Shown: positions 1 to 6,859 of the stretch, piece after piece | Layout of the letters: every line of letters starts with the position of its first letter | Position numbering within the stretch: the stretch's first letter is position 1 | Source of the DNA: JBFMFH01 sp040752275 | GTDB taxonomy: Bacteria > Acidobacteriota > Vicinamibacteria > Vicinamibacterales > JAKQTR01 | Assembly (NCBI GenBank): GCA_040752275.1 | Contig: JBFMFH010000067.1 | Coordinates: 1 to 7,006, forward strand | Direction of reading: 5' to 3' | DNA: 7,006 bases | Made by a program: the position numbers and the translations under genes | The notes under the pieces: model-generated | Told to the model about the DNA's origin: nothing | Databases searched by the model: none | Seen by the model: only the letters and a program-made list of their open reading frames with translations

Positions 1-148
1 TCCCGAGCGGGTGGCGCCGGACGGGCGCCCGCCGCGGCGGAAGACCCTCAGCCGTGGTCATGTTTGTGGGTCTGAGCAGCGGTGGGCTGTCCGGCGACAG
101 GACCCGCGAGGGAAGGATCACAGACGATATACGATTGATCCCGCCGGC

Positions 149-784
149 ATGTTGTCGTTTCCCGAGGTTATCGCCCGTGTCAGAACCGGCTTGACGGCGC
201 TGCCCGGCGTGGGCGCCCAGCAGCGCATGGCCCCGGTGCCCCGCCACGGGTGGCGGCCGGGTCTGCTTCCGGAGGATGGGCGGCCCGCGGCGTCCTTGCT
301 GCTCGTGTATCCCCTCGACGGCGAGCCGGCGATTCTGCTGACCAAACGCTCCGCCGAGCTGCCGCAGCACCGCGGGCAGGTCTCGATGCCGGGCGGAGCC
401 GTCGACCCCGGGGAATCACTCGAGCAGGCGGCGCTGCGGGAAGCGCTCGAGGAGGTCGGGCTGGCGCCAGACGGCATCCGCGTCCTCGGCCGGCTCTCGC
501 CGATGCACATCCCGGTCAGCGGATTCATTCTGCATCCGGTGGTGGCCGTTCTGGACCGCCGGCCGTCGGTTCACGTGGCCTCGGGCGAAGTCGACCGTCT
601 CATCGAGGTCCGGGTCAACGAGCTCATCGATCCGGCTCGGCATCGGCGCACGACGCGTGTCAGAGACGGTCTCGAGTTCGATATGCCGTACTTCGATGTG
701 GAGGGCGAGGAAGTGTGGGGAGCCACGGCCATGGTCTTGGCCGAGTTCTCCACGATGCTGGGAGTAGCGCCGGACCCGCGGTGA
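149..784 (+). CDS. Nudix hydrolase, CoA pyrophosphatase type (NudL/YeaB-like)
   Basis: Predicted cytosolic Nudix hydrolase of about 211 residues. The Nudix box (residues 83-105) matches GX5EX7REUXEEXGU completely: the Gly of GGAVDPGE, then REALEEVGL, whose glutamates bind the catalytic divalent metal. Just before it, LLTKRS (63-68) and HRGQVSMPGG (74-83) form the signature of the CoA/acyl-CoA pyrophosphatase subfamily, which cleaves CoA to 3',5'-ADP and 4'-phosphopantetheine; the substrate is inferred from that signature. The length fits the family. I chose ATG 149 because the protein aligns to the family from MLSFPEV; no good Shine-Dalgarno precedes it (a purine-rich run at 108-117 is too far away). 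The frame stays open upstream through a GTG at 11 to the window edge, but that stretch (Arg/Pro-rich, no motif) does not look like part of the enzyme. It lies 44 bases before the topoisomerase gene on the same strand, probably cotranscribed. Confidence 0.9.
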   Translation: MLSFPEVIARVRTGLTALPGVGAQQRMAPVPRHGWRPGLLPEDGRPAASLLLVYPLDGEPAILLTKRSAELPQHRGQVSMPGGAVDPGESLEQAALREALEEVGLAPDGIRVLGRLSPMHIPVSGFILHPVVAVLDRRPSVHVASGEVDRLIEVRVNELIDPARHRRTTRVRDGLEFDMPYFDVEGEEVWGATAMVLAEFSTMLGVAPDPR

Positions 785-813
785 CCGCCAGACCGCGCGT
801 CCTGCCTGCTGAC

Positions 814-820
814 AGGAGGA
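814..820 (+). promoter_or_regulatory. Shine-Dalgarno site of the ParC-like gene
   Basis: AGGAGGA lies 8 bases before GTG 829 and is the strongest ribosome-binding site on the + strand here. It decides the start: the same frame is open much further upstream (an in-frame GTG at 781 overlaps the Nudix stop codon), but only GTG 829 is properly spaced. Confidence 0.8.
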
Positions 821-828
821 GCCAGACC

Positions 829-3270
829 GTGCCGCGCAAGAAGAAGACCGACCCGTCGCTGTTCGACGGCATTGACGAGACTGCCGCGTGGCCCCCGTCG
901 AGCGGATCCTGGCCGCCCGCGGCCTGGCCGCCGCCGGCCGATTCTGGCGGGACCGGCCGGCGAAGGCGCGGCGACGAGGTTGTGGCCCTGCACGAGGCGG
1001 CTCAGGAGAAGTACCTCAACTACGCCCTGTCGGTGATCACCTCGCGCGCGCTGCCAGACGTTCGCGACGGGATGAAGCCGGTTCAGCGCCGCATCCTCTA
1101 TACGATGTGGCAGCAGAACCTGACGGCTGGTGCGAAGTTCCGCAAGTGTGCCAAGGTCGTCGGCGACGTGATGGGGAGCTTCCATCCCCACGGTGACACG
1201 GCCATCTACGACACCCTCGTGCGTATGGCCCAGCCCTTCTCCCTCCGCTACGCACTGGTAGACGGGTCGGGCAACTTCGGATCGCTCGACGGCGACGCGG
1301 CCGCGGCGATGCGGTACACCGAGTGCCGGCTGGCGCGGGTGTCCGACGAGGTGCTGGGCGAGATCGACCAGAACACAGTGGCCTTCCGGCCCAACTACGA
1401 CGGCACGAAGTCCGAGCCGGTCGTGCTGCCGTCCCGCGTGCCGAACCTGCTCATCAACGGCGCCACGGGTATCGCCGTGGGCATGGCGACGAGCATCCCA
1501 CCCCACAATCTCGCCGAGGTCTGCACGGCGCTGGTCAGGCTGCTGGACAACCCCGACTTGACGAGCGTCCAGCTCTGCCGCTGGATCAAAGGACCCGACT
1601 TCCCCACGGGGGGTCACGTCCTGAACTCCGCCGACGAGATCAAGCAGATCTACAAGAGCGGATCCGGCAGCATTCGCGTGCGAGGGACGTGGGAATCGGG
1701 AAGCCCCACGCGCGGCGCGAAGACGGTCACGATCACCAGCGTCCCGTACATGGTGAACAAGGCGCAGCTGGTCGAGCGCATCGCCGAGGTCGCGCTCAGC
1801 CGCAAGCTGCCGCACCTTCTCGACGTCAGGGACGTGTCGACTGACGATGTGCGGATCCAGCTGGAATTGAAACGCGAGGCGGACGAGAGCCTGGTGATGG
1901 CGTATCTGTGCCGGCACACGCCGCTCCAGACGACCTTTCCGGTCAACCTGACGTGCCTCATCCCGACCGAGCTGCCCGAGATCGGGCGGCCGGAGCGGCT
2001 GGACCTGAAGTCCATGCTCTGGCACTTCCTGCATTTCCGCCTCGACGTGGTGACCCGCCGGCTGGAACACGAGCTGGCAGCCATCCGCAAGCGGGTGCAC
2101 GTGCTGGAGGGCTTCGAAGAGGTCTTCGCGGTCCTCGACGAGGTCATCCGGATCATCCGCAAGTCGGACGGCAAGAAGGACGCGGCCGAGAAGCTGATCG
2201 CGCGCTTCGCCCTCGACGCCGAGCAGACGGACGCCATCCTGGAACTGAAGCTGTACCGGCTGGCGCGCCTCGAGATCCTCCTCGTTCAGAAGGAGCTGGA
2301 GGAGAAGCGGAAGCGCGCGCGCCAGATCGGTGCGTTGCTCAAGGATGAAGCCGCGCGGTGGAAGGTCGTGCGCGACGAGATCGTCGCGCTGCAGAAGCAG
2401 TACGGCGATCCGAAACAGGACCCGCGCCGGACCCGCATCGAGGCCGTCGAGGAAGTCGAGTACTCGGCCGACGCCTTCATCGTCGACGAAGACAACGTCG
2501 TCATCGTCTCGCGCGACGGATGGGTGAAGCGGCAGAAGGAAGTGAAGGATGTGGCCTCGACTCGGCTGCGCGAAGGCGACTCGGTGCTGGCCGTGCTGGC
2601 GGGGAGCACGCGCGCATCGGTCGTGTTCTTCACGAACTTCGGCGTGGCCTACACGTCGCGCATCGCCGACGTGCCGCCGTCCACGGGCTACGGCGAGCCC
2701 ATCCAGCGGCTGTTCAAGTTCAAGGACGGAGAGCGGATCGTGGCGGCTTTCAGCCTCGACCCGCGGGCGGCTGGACGGATCGAGGCGAAGAAGGAGGGGA
2801 GCATTCCTCCCGTACACGCGCTGGCCGCAACCAGCGACGGGTACGCCCTGCGCTTCGGGTTCGAGGCGTTCGTGGAGCCGAGCACCCGCACCGGCCGGCG
2901 CTATGCGAGGCCAGCGGCGGGCGTGGAGGTGGTCGGCGTGGCCCGGGTGGATGGCAGCGAGATTGTGATCGCGGCGACCCGCGAAGCGCGCGCCATGTTG
3001 TGCCGCGCCGACGAGATCAACTACCTGTCCGGGCCTGGGAAGGGCGTCATCCTCATCAAGCTGAACCCGAAAGACGACCGGCTGCTCGGGTTCGTGGCGT
3101 CGACGGGTGACCGCGACCTGATGACGGTCGAGACGAGCCGCGGGGCGCAGCAGACCATCAGTACCGCGAAGTACGAGGTGACCGGTCGCGGAGGCAAAGG
3201 TCGCGAGCTACTCCAACGCGGCCAGTTTACGCGTATCGTGCCAGCCGACCCGACCGCTCCCCGCCCCTGA
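829..3270 (+). CDS. parC: Type IIA DNA topoisomerase subunit A (ParC-like topoisomerase IV / gyrase A)
   Basis: Breakage-reunion subunit that cuts and rejoins DNA while ParE/GyrB hydrolyses ATP. From GTG 829 it has 813 residues. Residues 1-50 are a basic start (PRKKK) and a Pro/Trp-rich, probably disordered tail with three WPP units (21-35). The winged-helix/tower core follows: DGMKPVQRRIL (80-90), the quinolone-determining stretch FHPHGDTAIYDT (118-129), catalytic Arg162-Tyr163 in MRYT, GATGIAVGMATSIPPHN (211-227), and a long charged helical region at about 405-520. Residues from about 541 form the beta-pinwheel C-terminal domain. The first blade (548-570) has no QRRGGKG-type GyrA box; an RGGKG-containing motif instead sits near the end (787-791). 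That, and a length below typical GyrA, favour ParC over GyrA, but the families are close and no ParE/GyrB partner is visible. Position 124 (GyrA Ser83 equivalent) is Thr and 128 (Asp87) is Asp. It converges on the barrel gene downstream. Confidence 0.93.
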   Translation: MPRKKKTDPSLFDGIDETAAWPPSSGSWPPAAWPPPADSGGTGRRRRGDEVVALHEAAQEKYLNYALSVITSRALPDVRDGMKPVQRRILYTMWQQNLTAGAKFRKCAKVVGDVMGSFHPHGDTAIYDTLVRMAQPFSLRYALVDGSGNFGSLDGDAAAAMRYTECRLARVSDEVLGEIDQNTVAFRPNYDGTKSEPVVLPSRVPNLLINGATGIAVGMATSIPPHNLAEVCTALVRLLDNPDLTSVQLCRWIKGPDFPTGGHVLNSADEIKQIYKSGSGSIRVRGTWESGSPTRGAKTVTITSVPYMVNKAQLVERIAEVALSRKLPHLLDVRDVSTDDVRIQLELKREADESLVMAYLCRHTPLQTTFPVNLTCLIPTELPEIGRPERLDLKSMLWHFLHFRLDVVTRRLEHELAAIRKRVHVLEGFEEVFAVLDEVIRIIRKSDGKKDAAEKLIARFALDAEQTDAILELKLYRLARLEILLVQKELEEKRKRARQIGALLKDEAARWKVVRDEIVALQKQYGDPKQDPRRTRIEAVEEVEYSADAFIVDEDNVVIVSRDGWVKRQKEVKDVASTRLREGDSVLAVLAGSTRASVVFFTNFGVAYTSRIADVPPSTGYGEPIQRLFKFKDGERIVAAFSLDPRAAGRIEAKKEGSIPPVHALAATSDGYALRFGFEAFVEPSTRTGRRYARPAAGVEVVGVARVDGSEIVIAATREARAMLCRADEINYLSGPGKGVILIKLNPKDDRLLGFVASTGDRDLMTVETSRGAQQTISTAKYEVTGRGGKGRELLQRGQFTRIVPADPTAPRP

Positions 3271-3319
3271 ACGGTGCCAGAGTAGACCCGCACGTCCGGA
3301 TGTCGACTAGCCGGGACCT

Positions 3320-3344
3320 GGAGCCAGGTTGTGCCCTGGCCTCC
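3320..3344. terminator. Imperfect hairpin between convergent genes, possible bidirectional terminator
   Basis: GGAG-CCAGG (3320-3328) pairs with CCTGG-C-CTCC (3335-3344) across the 6-base loop TTGTGC, with C3340 bulged, giving a 9-bp stem. It sits in the 94-base gap between the ends of the ParC-like and barrel genes, where a shared terminator is expected. Neither side has a clear T-tract, so intrinsic termination is uncertain. Confidence 0.4.
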
Positions 3345-3364
3345 CGCCACACTTCAGCTTGCCT

Positions 3365-5542
3365 TCAAAACCGGTACCCGACGCCAAGCATCAAGCTATG
3401 GCGGCCGCCGGTGAGGCTGGTGTACGACCCATCGTCGTAGTAATCGAGCATGTAGTTGATGCCCAGCCTGAGCGCGGACCCGAGGTCGCGTTCGATGCGC
3501 ACGGCCGCCGCGTGGTACCAGTTCTCGATATGACCGTCTTCCGCCGGCAGCAGCGACAACACCAATCCGCTCGCGGTGTCGCCACCCGTGCGCGTCGCGG
3601 TGTAGGACACGCTATAGGTCATACCGCCGGCCGGCGCCACCTCCATTCCAGCCGTGATCGTATGTGAACCCAGCAGGTACCTTGGCCGGATCCCACGCGA
3701 ATAGAACACCGGTGTCGCGTCGTACCGGCGCGTGGTCGCACTGAACAGGTCCGCGGTGTACTCATCGCGGCTCCACGCGTAGCTCCAATAGACATTGGTG
3801 AAGTCGCGAGGAACCAGTGATCCGGCCACACCCAACTGCTGGAGCGAGCCCTTGGCATCCTGGGTGACCGAGGCGCCATCGCTGCCCACGAACGAGAACC
3901 TGTTGTTCCGGCGCGTCCGAATCGTGTAGAACGCCGTCGCGGAACGAGACCCGTCGTCGCTGACTAGGGCGAGTGCGAGATTGAGTCTACCCGCACGCTC
4001 CGGTTCAGTGACGTACCCGGTCTTGTCGGCCCAAACTACCGACGGTGTGGCCCGCAACGAGACCCGGGACGAGAACGTCCAGCGCGTGCGCAGGAACACC
4101 TCGTTGCTCGAGCCCTCGGTGCGGATCAGGCTTCGCTGTGCGGGCACATCGCCGAATGCCACGTCGCGATTGATGACCCGCCGCGTCCACCCCGGTGTGA
4201 CAACGAAACGACCCCGGCCCCGCCGCAGTTCGGCTTCCACTCCATACGTCGACAGCGTGAAGCCATTGAGACGCAGCTTGGCGTCATAGCGATCCATCCT
4301 GCGGTTCGTCTCTGAACGCCGCGCATAGGCTTCCAGGCGAACCACCGACGAGGGACGGGCCGCCATGCTGACATAGACCTGATTCGATTCGATGTCTCCT
4401 CGCTGATAGCCAGCCGCGCGTTGCAGGTCGGTGAACGTTTCCTGGGTCAGCGCATTCCAGCCGGCCCCAGCACCGACAAGGACCCGATCGTTGCCGGCAG
4501 ATGCGCGCACCGCCTGGCGAAGCATGTTGCTGTCGGGCAGAAAGTGCAGCGGCCAGTTGGCAACAGCGGCCGCGAAAGCTCCGCCGGCCCCCGCCGCTGC
4601 GGCCGTGCTGGCGAAACCGATCCCAGCCGCGGCGGAGAGGTCTGTGAACGTGTACACCGGCGCGTGGTTCCTGAAACGTTCGTAGCCCAGTTCGTACTCG
4701 ACGTTGACGCGCTTGGTTGGCCGTGCCGATACCGTGAAGGTCAGTTCGTTGCTCGACTCGTCCACGATCGATTCGTAACCGTGCCACCGAAGCTTGGCGC
4801 GCCGGTCCGCGTCCGTTCCCACCACATCGCCACCACCGGTATTCAGCGTCTCGAAGGTGCGGCCTGATCGGTCGATGCCACTGAAGGTGGCCTTCGCCGA
4901 CGCCTTGTCGCCAAACATCGCAGGCTTCAGTTCGATCGCCACGTTGTAGGTCGCGCGCGTGGTGGCAAACAGCGAATCCTTCACATTGTCGATGAACCGC
5001 CCCAGGTATCCGACGCTGCCACCCACATACTGCGGGTCAGTGCCGCCCGCGATCAGCGAGGGCGCGTAGAGGTACTCGAGGCCGCTCGACGCCTGGCGAA
5101 AGTAGCCATATCCACCAGACAGCCGCAGGCGATCCGTGTCGAGACGAGCAGTCGCGCGCTGGTTGTAACGTGACCAGACACGGCGTTCGAGCGTGAACAA
5201 GTCCCGTTGTCCGTTGTAGTAGGTCACCGAGATGTCGCCAACGTCTGCATACAGGGCACTGCGGCGATCGTGACCGAACCCAACACTCACGCCATAGCGA
5301 TCGATGACATGCGTCAGGCCGTCGGCCGGACCGCCGAACAGGCCGTTGAATATCGCCGAGGGCCATATCGACCCTTGGGCGGTGGAGGACGAAAGCGCTG
5401 CAGTCGGCGGCGTCACCACGGAGGCCTGAGTCGAAGCAGGCAACGGGCTCTGGGCTGACTGAGCCTGCGTGACACAAACCGAGCCAATCACGACCATCGA
5501 GAGCACAAACGCAGCAGAACGAGCACGTCGTGTGAGGCACAT
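3365..5542 (-). CDS. mtrB: MtrB/PioB-type decaheme-associated outer-membrane beta-barrel protein
   Basis: Predicted outer-membrane barrel that sheathes the decaheme cytochrome encoded just upstream, forming an electron conduit across the outer membrane. Seen: 725 residues; a signal peptide with basic n-region (TRRARSA), hydrophobic core (AFVLSMVVIGSVCV, 11-24) and likely cleavage after TQA (27) or QSA (30); a low-complexity linker to about 60; then alternating polar/aromatic strands to the C-terminus, ending LMLGVGYRF with the terminal Phe recognised by the BAM complex. Length is close to Shewanella MtrB (about 700). The assignment rests on barrel character, size and the adjacent ten-heme gene; no single motif proves it. 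No Cys remains after the signal peptide, so the N-terminal CXXC of gammaproteobacterial MtrB is absent. An Ala/Gly-rich segment (303-328) interrupts the strand pattern. ATG 5542 is preferred over GTG 5557 because GGGAG lies 8 bases before it. Alternative: an unrelated large porin. Confidence 0.8.
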   Translation of the reverse strand: MCLTRRARSAAFVLSMVVIGSVCVTQAQSAQSPLPASTQASVVTPPTAALSSSTAQGSIWPSAIFNGLFGGPADGLTHVIDRYGVSVGFGHDRRSALYADVGDISVTYYNGQRDLFTLERRVWSRYNQRATARLDTDRLRLSGGYGYFRQASSGLEYLYAPSLIAGGTDPQYVGGSVGYLGRFIDNVKDSLFATTRATYNVAIELKPAMFGDKASAKATFSGIDRSGRTFETLNTGGGDVVGTDADRRAKLRWHGYESIVDESSNELTFTVSARPTKRVNVEYELGYERFRNHAPVYTFTDLSAAAGIGFASTAAAAGAGGAFAAAVANWPLHFLPDSNMLRQAVRASAGNDRVLVGAGAGWNALTQETFTDLQRAAGYQRGDIESNQVYVSMAARPSSVVRLEAYARRSETNRRMDRYDAKLRLNGFTLSTYGVEAELRRGRGRFVVTPGWTRRVINRDVAFGDVPAQRSLIRTEGSSNEVFLRTRWTFSSRVSLRATPSVVWADKTGYVTEPERAGRLNLALALVSDDGSRSATAFYTIRTRRNNRFSFVGSDGASVTQDAKGSLQQLGVAGSLVPRDFTNVYWSYAWSRDEYTADLFSATTRRYDATPVFYSRGIRPRYLLGSHTITAGMEVAPAGGMTYSVSYTATRTGGDTASGLVLSLLPAEDGHIENWYHAAAVRIERDLGSALRLGINYMLDYYDDGSYTSLTGGRHSLMLGVGYRF

Positions 5543-5550
5543 GTCATGAA

Positions 5551-5558
5551 CTCCCACC
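5551..5558 (-). promoter_or_regulatory. Shine-Dalgarno site of the barrel gene
   Basis: On the - strand GGTGGGAG ends 8 bases before ATG 5542. It overlaps GTG 5557, which would start only 6 bases after the cytochrome stop and has no ribosome-binding site of its own, so ATG 5542 is the better start. Confidence 0.65.
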
Positions 5559-5563
5559 AGCGG

Positions 5564-6415
5564 TCAGTAGCGCAGGTGTGCGTCCAACTGGCCACCGTGA
5601 ATTGCCTTGTGGCAGTTGGTGCACTTGCGCAACACCGCGCCACCGAGCGGTCCGCCTGCAACGGCTCCTACCGCGTGGCGATTGTCAGCGACAGAGTGGC
5701 ACTGGATGCACAGGGTCGGCTGCGCCAAGGCCAGCAACTTCCGGTTTGGCGTCCCGTGCGGGTTGTGGCAGGTCGAACAGGCCTCGGCCACTGGCGGATG
5801 CACAAGCGGTTTCGGCGTGCGCTGTGCCTGATGACAGGAACCGCACAATTCCACCTCATTGCGGACTGTTGTCTGGCCACCAGCGTGCGGGTCGTGGCAG
5901 TTCGTGCACGACATCACCCCTTCGGTGACCGGGTGGTGCGACGGCATCCGGAACCGTGCCATGACGCCCGTATGACACGACGCGCACTTGGTCGAAATGC
6001 GGTCCACCTTCTGGCCTCGGCCTTCAAGCGATGTCACCGTTCGCGACGCGTGGAGTGTGTGGCAGCCCGTGCAGGCGACCTCCGCCTTGGCATGCTGGCC
6101 GAACGACCAAGTTCCCTTCATCGTGGCCCCATGGCAACTGAGGCATTGGGTCGCCGCAGGCCGACCGATGTTGCCCTTCTCGGGTGCCACCGCGTGGGTG
6201 TCGCCGCCCGTGTGGCACGCCTGGCATTCGCGGTGGTGTTGCTGCAGGCGCGTGTCCGTCGCCCGGTCGTGGCAGGCCAAGCAGGTGTCGGTTGTGACGT
6301 TCTGGGCCGTCTGCAGTCGGGCAGTCCGGCCCGTGCCTTCCGCGCTGATGCCCAGCCACCACGCCAGCAGGACGGCTCCTGCTCCGACGCCAGCGATGCG
6401 CGAGTAAGAGCCCAT
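5564..6415 (-). CDS. mtrA: Decaheme c-type cytochrome, DmsE/MtrA family
   Basis: Periplasmic multiheme cytochrome c expected to plug into the MtrB-type barrel and pass electrons between periplasm and cell exterior. Of 283 residues, 1-25 form an N-terminal hydrophobic signal (AGVGAGAVLLAWWLGISA), probably cleaved after ISA. There are exactly ten CXXCH heme c sites: CLACH 45, CQACH 64, CLSCH 91, CTGCH 115, CASCH 144, CTNCH 170, CGSCH 191, CSTCH 213, CIQCH 236 and CTNCH 265. Thirteen further His (60, 61, 74, 108, 122, 160, 161, 177, 206, 220, 247, 273, 280) are enough to give every heme a second axial His, as in MtrA. CTNCHDPHA and CSTCHNPHG are typical of DmsE/MtrA proteins. Maturation needs the cytochrome c (Ccm or Ccs) system, not seen here. 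It is slightly shorter than Shewanella MtrA (about 330). The start could be TTG 6427, ATG 6418 or ATG 6415; ATG 6415 has the best spacing. It is first in an operon with the barrel gene. Confidence 0.92.
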   Translation of the reverse strand: MGSYSRIAGVGAGAVLLAWWLGISAEGTGRTARLQTAQNVTTDTCLACHDRATDTRLQQHHRECQACHTGGDTHAVAPEKGNIGRPAATQCLSCHGATMKGTWSFGQHAKAEVACTGCHTLHASRTVTSLEGRGQKVDRISTKCASCHTGVMARFRMPSHHPVTEGVMSCTNCHDPHAGGQTTVRNEVELCGSCHQAQRTPKPLVHPPVAEACSTCHNPHGTPNRKLLALAQPTLCIQCHSVADNRHAVGAVAGGPLGGAVLRKCTNCHKAIHGGQLDAHLRY

Positions 6416-6420
6416 CATCT

Positions 6421-6425
6421 CCTCC
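6421..6425 (-). promoter_or_regulatory. Shine-Dalgarno site of the decaheme cytochrome gene
   Basis: On the - strand GGAGG is followed by AG and then two adjacent ATG codons. Spacing is 2 bases to ATG 6418 and 5 bases to ATG 6415, favouring the second. The longer TTG start at 6427 would place this site inside the coding region. Confidence 0.7.
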
Positions 6426-6726
6426 AAGGTCCGATGGCACCGGGTTCAGGGTTGCGCTGCAAGCACCAAGCGCTGCCTTCGCCTTCGTCGCCGAAGCAAT
6501 ACCTGTTCCGAGGTTGCCAGGGAATGTCGAGGCCACCGGTGTCCGGGAGAACGCGCCTCCCCTTGCCCTGTGGTACGGGACGACGCCGGAGATGCCACCG
6601 GACGAATCGAGGGCGCCCGGGCACCCGCCGCGCATGATTCGCCGCGAGTTCCCCCTCCCGGTCACGGCTGCAGTCGGGCGCGTGACGGGCCGGCGGCCTG
6701 GCCGTCTCGCGTGAACAGCGCTCCGG

Positions 6727-6744
6727 GGCGAGGGACGTCTCGCC
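6727..6744. repeat. Perfect 6-bp inverted repeat
   Basis: GGCGAG (6727-6732) and CTCGCC (6739-6744) are perfectly complementary around the 6-base loop GGACGT. It could be an RNA hairpin or operator half-sites. Six GC-rich base pairs can arise by chance in DNA of this composition. Confidence 0.35.
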
Positions 6745-6815
6745 GAGCCGTGGCGAACCTACCTCGGATTCGACGGCCGGTCTGCCAGAACTGACATGGC
6801 AGGTCGCTGCGGGAT

Positions 6816-6833
6816 CTGACAGGACTGACAGGA
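6816..6833. repeat. Tandem direct repeat of CTGACAGGA, two perfect copies
   Basis: CTGACAGGA occurs at 6816-6824 and again immediately at 6825-6833; a related CTGACATGG starts at 6791. On the - strand it reads TCCTGTCAGTCCTGTCAG. Similar short TCCTGTC(A) tandem units occur between genes in several high-GC environmental phyla, from memory. Function unknown. Confidence 0.7.
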
Positions 6834-6859
6834 TTCGGCGGGTACTGACCGTTTGACTG

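Noticed and set aside
250..828. Upstream extension of the ParC frame, including GTG 781
   Set aside because: It overlaps the Nudix gene in another frame and encodes Arg/Gly/Ala-rich sequence without family similarity. The AGGAGGA site fixes the start at GTG 829.
571..2817. Long 748-codon open frame on the - strand opposite parC
   Set aside because: It is antisense to a clearly conserved topoisomerase. It is rich in Arg/His/Asp/Val as expected of the complement of GC-rich codons, has no domain and is explained by codon bias.
5546..6637. 363-codon open frame on the + strand opposite the decaheme gene
   Set aside because: The opposite strand carries ten in-frame CXXCH sites and a signal sequence. 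This frame has no motif and no ribosome-binding site.
6024..6665. - strand open frame extending upstream of the cytochrome in another frame
   Set aside because: It overlaps the decaheme gene out of frame. The non-overlapping part is Gly/Arg/Pro-rich with no recognisable domain.
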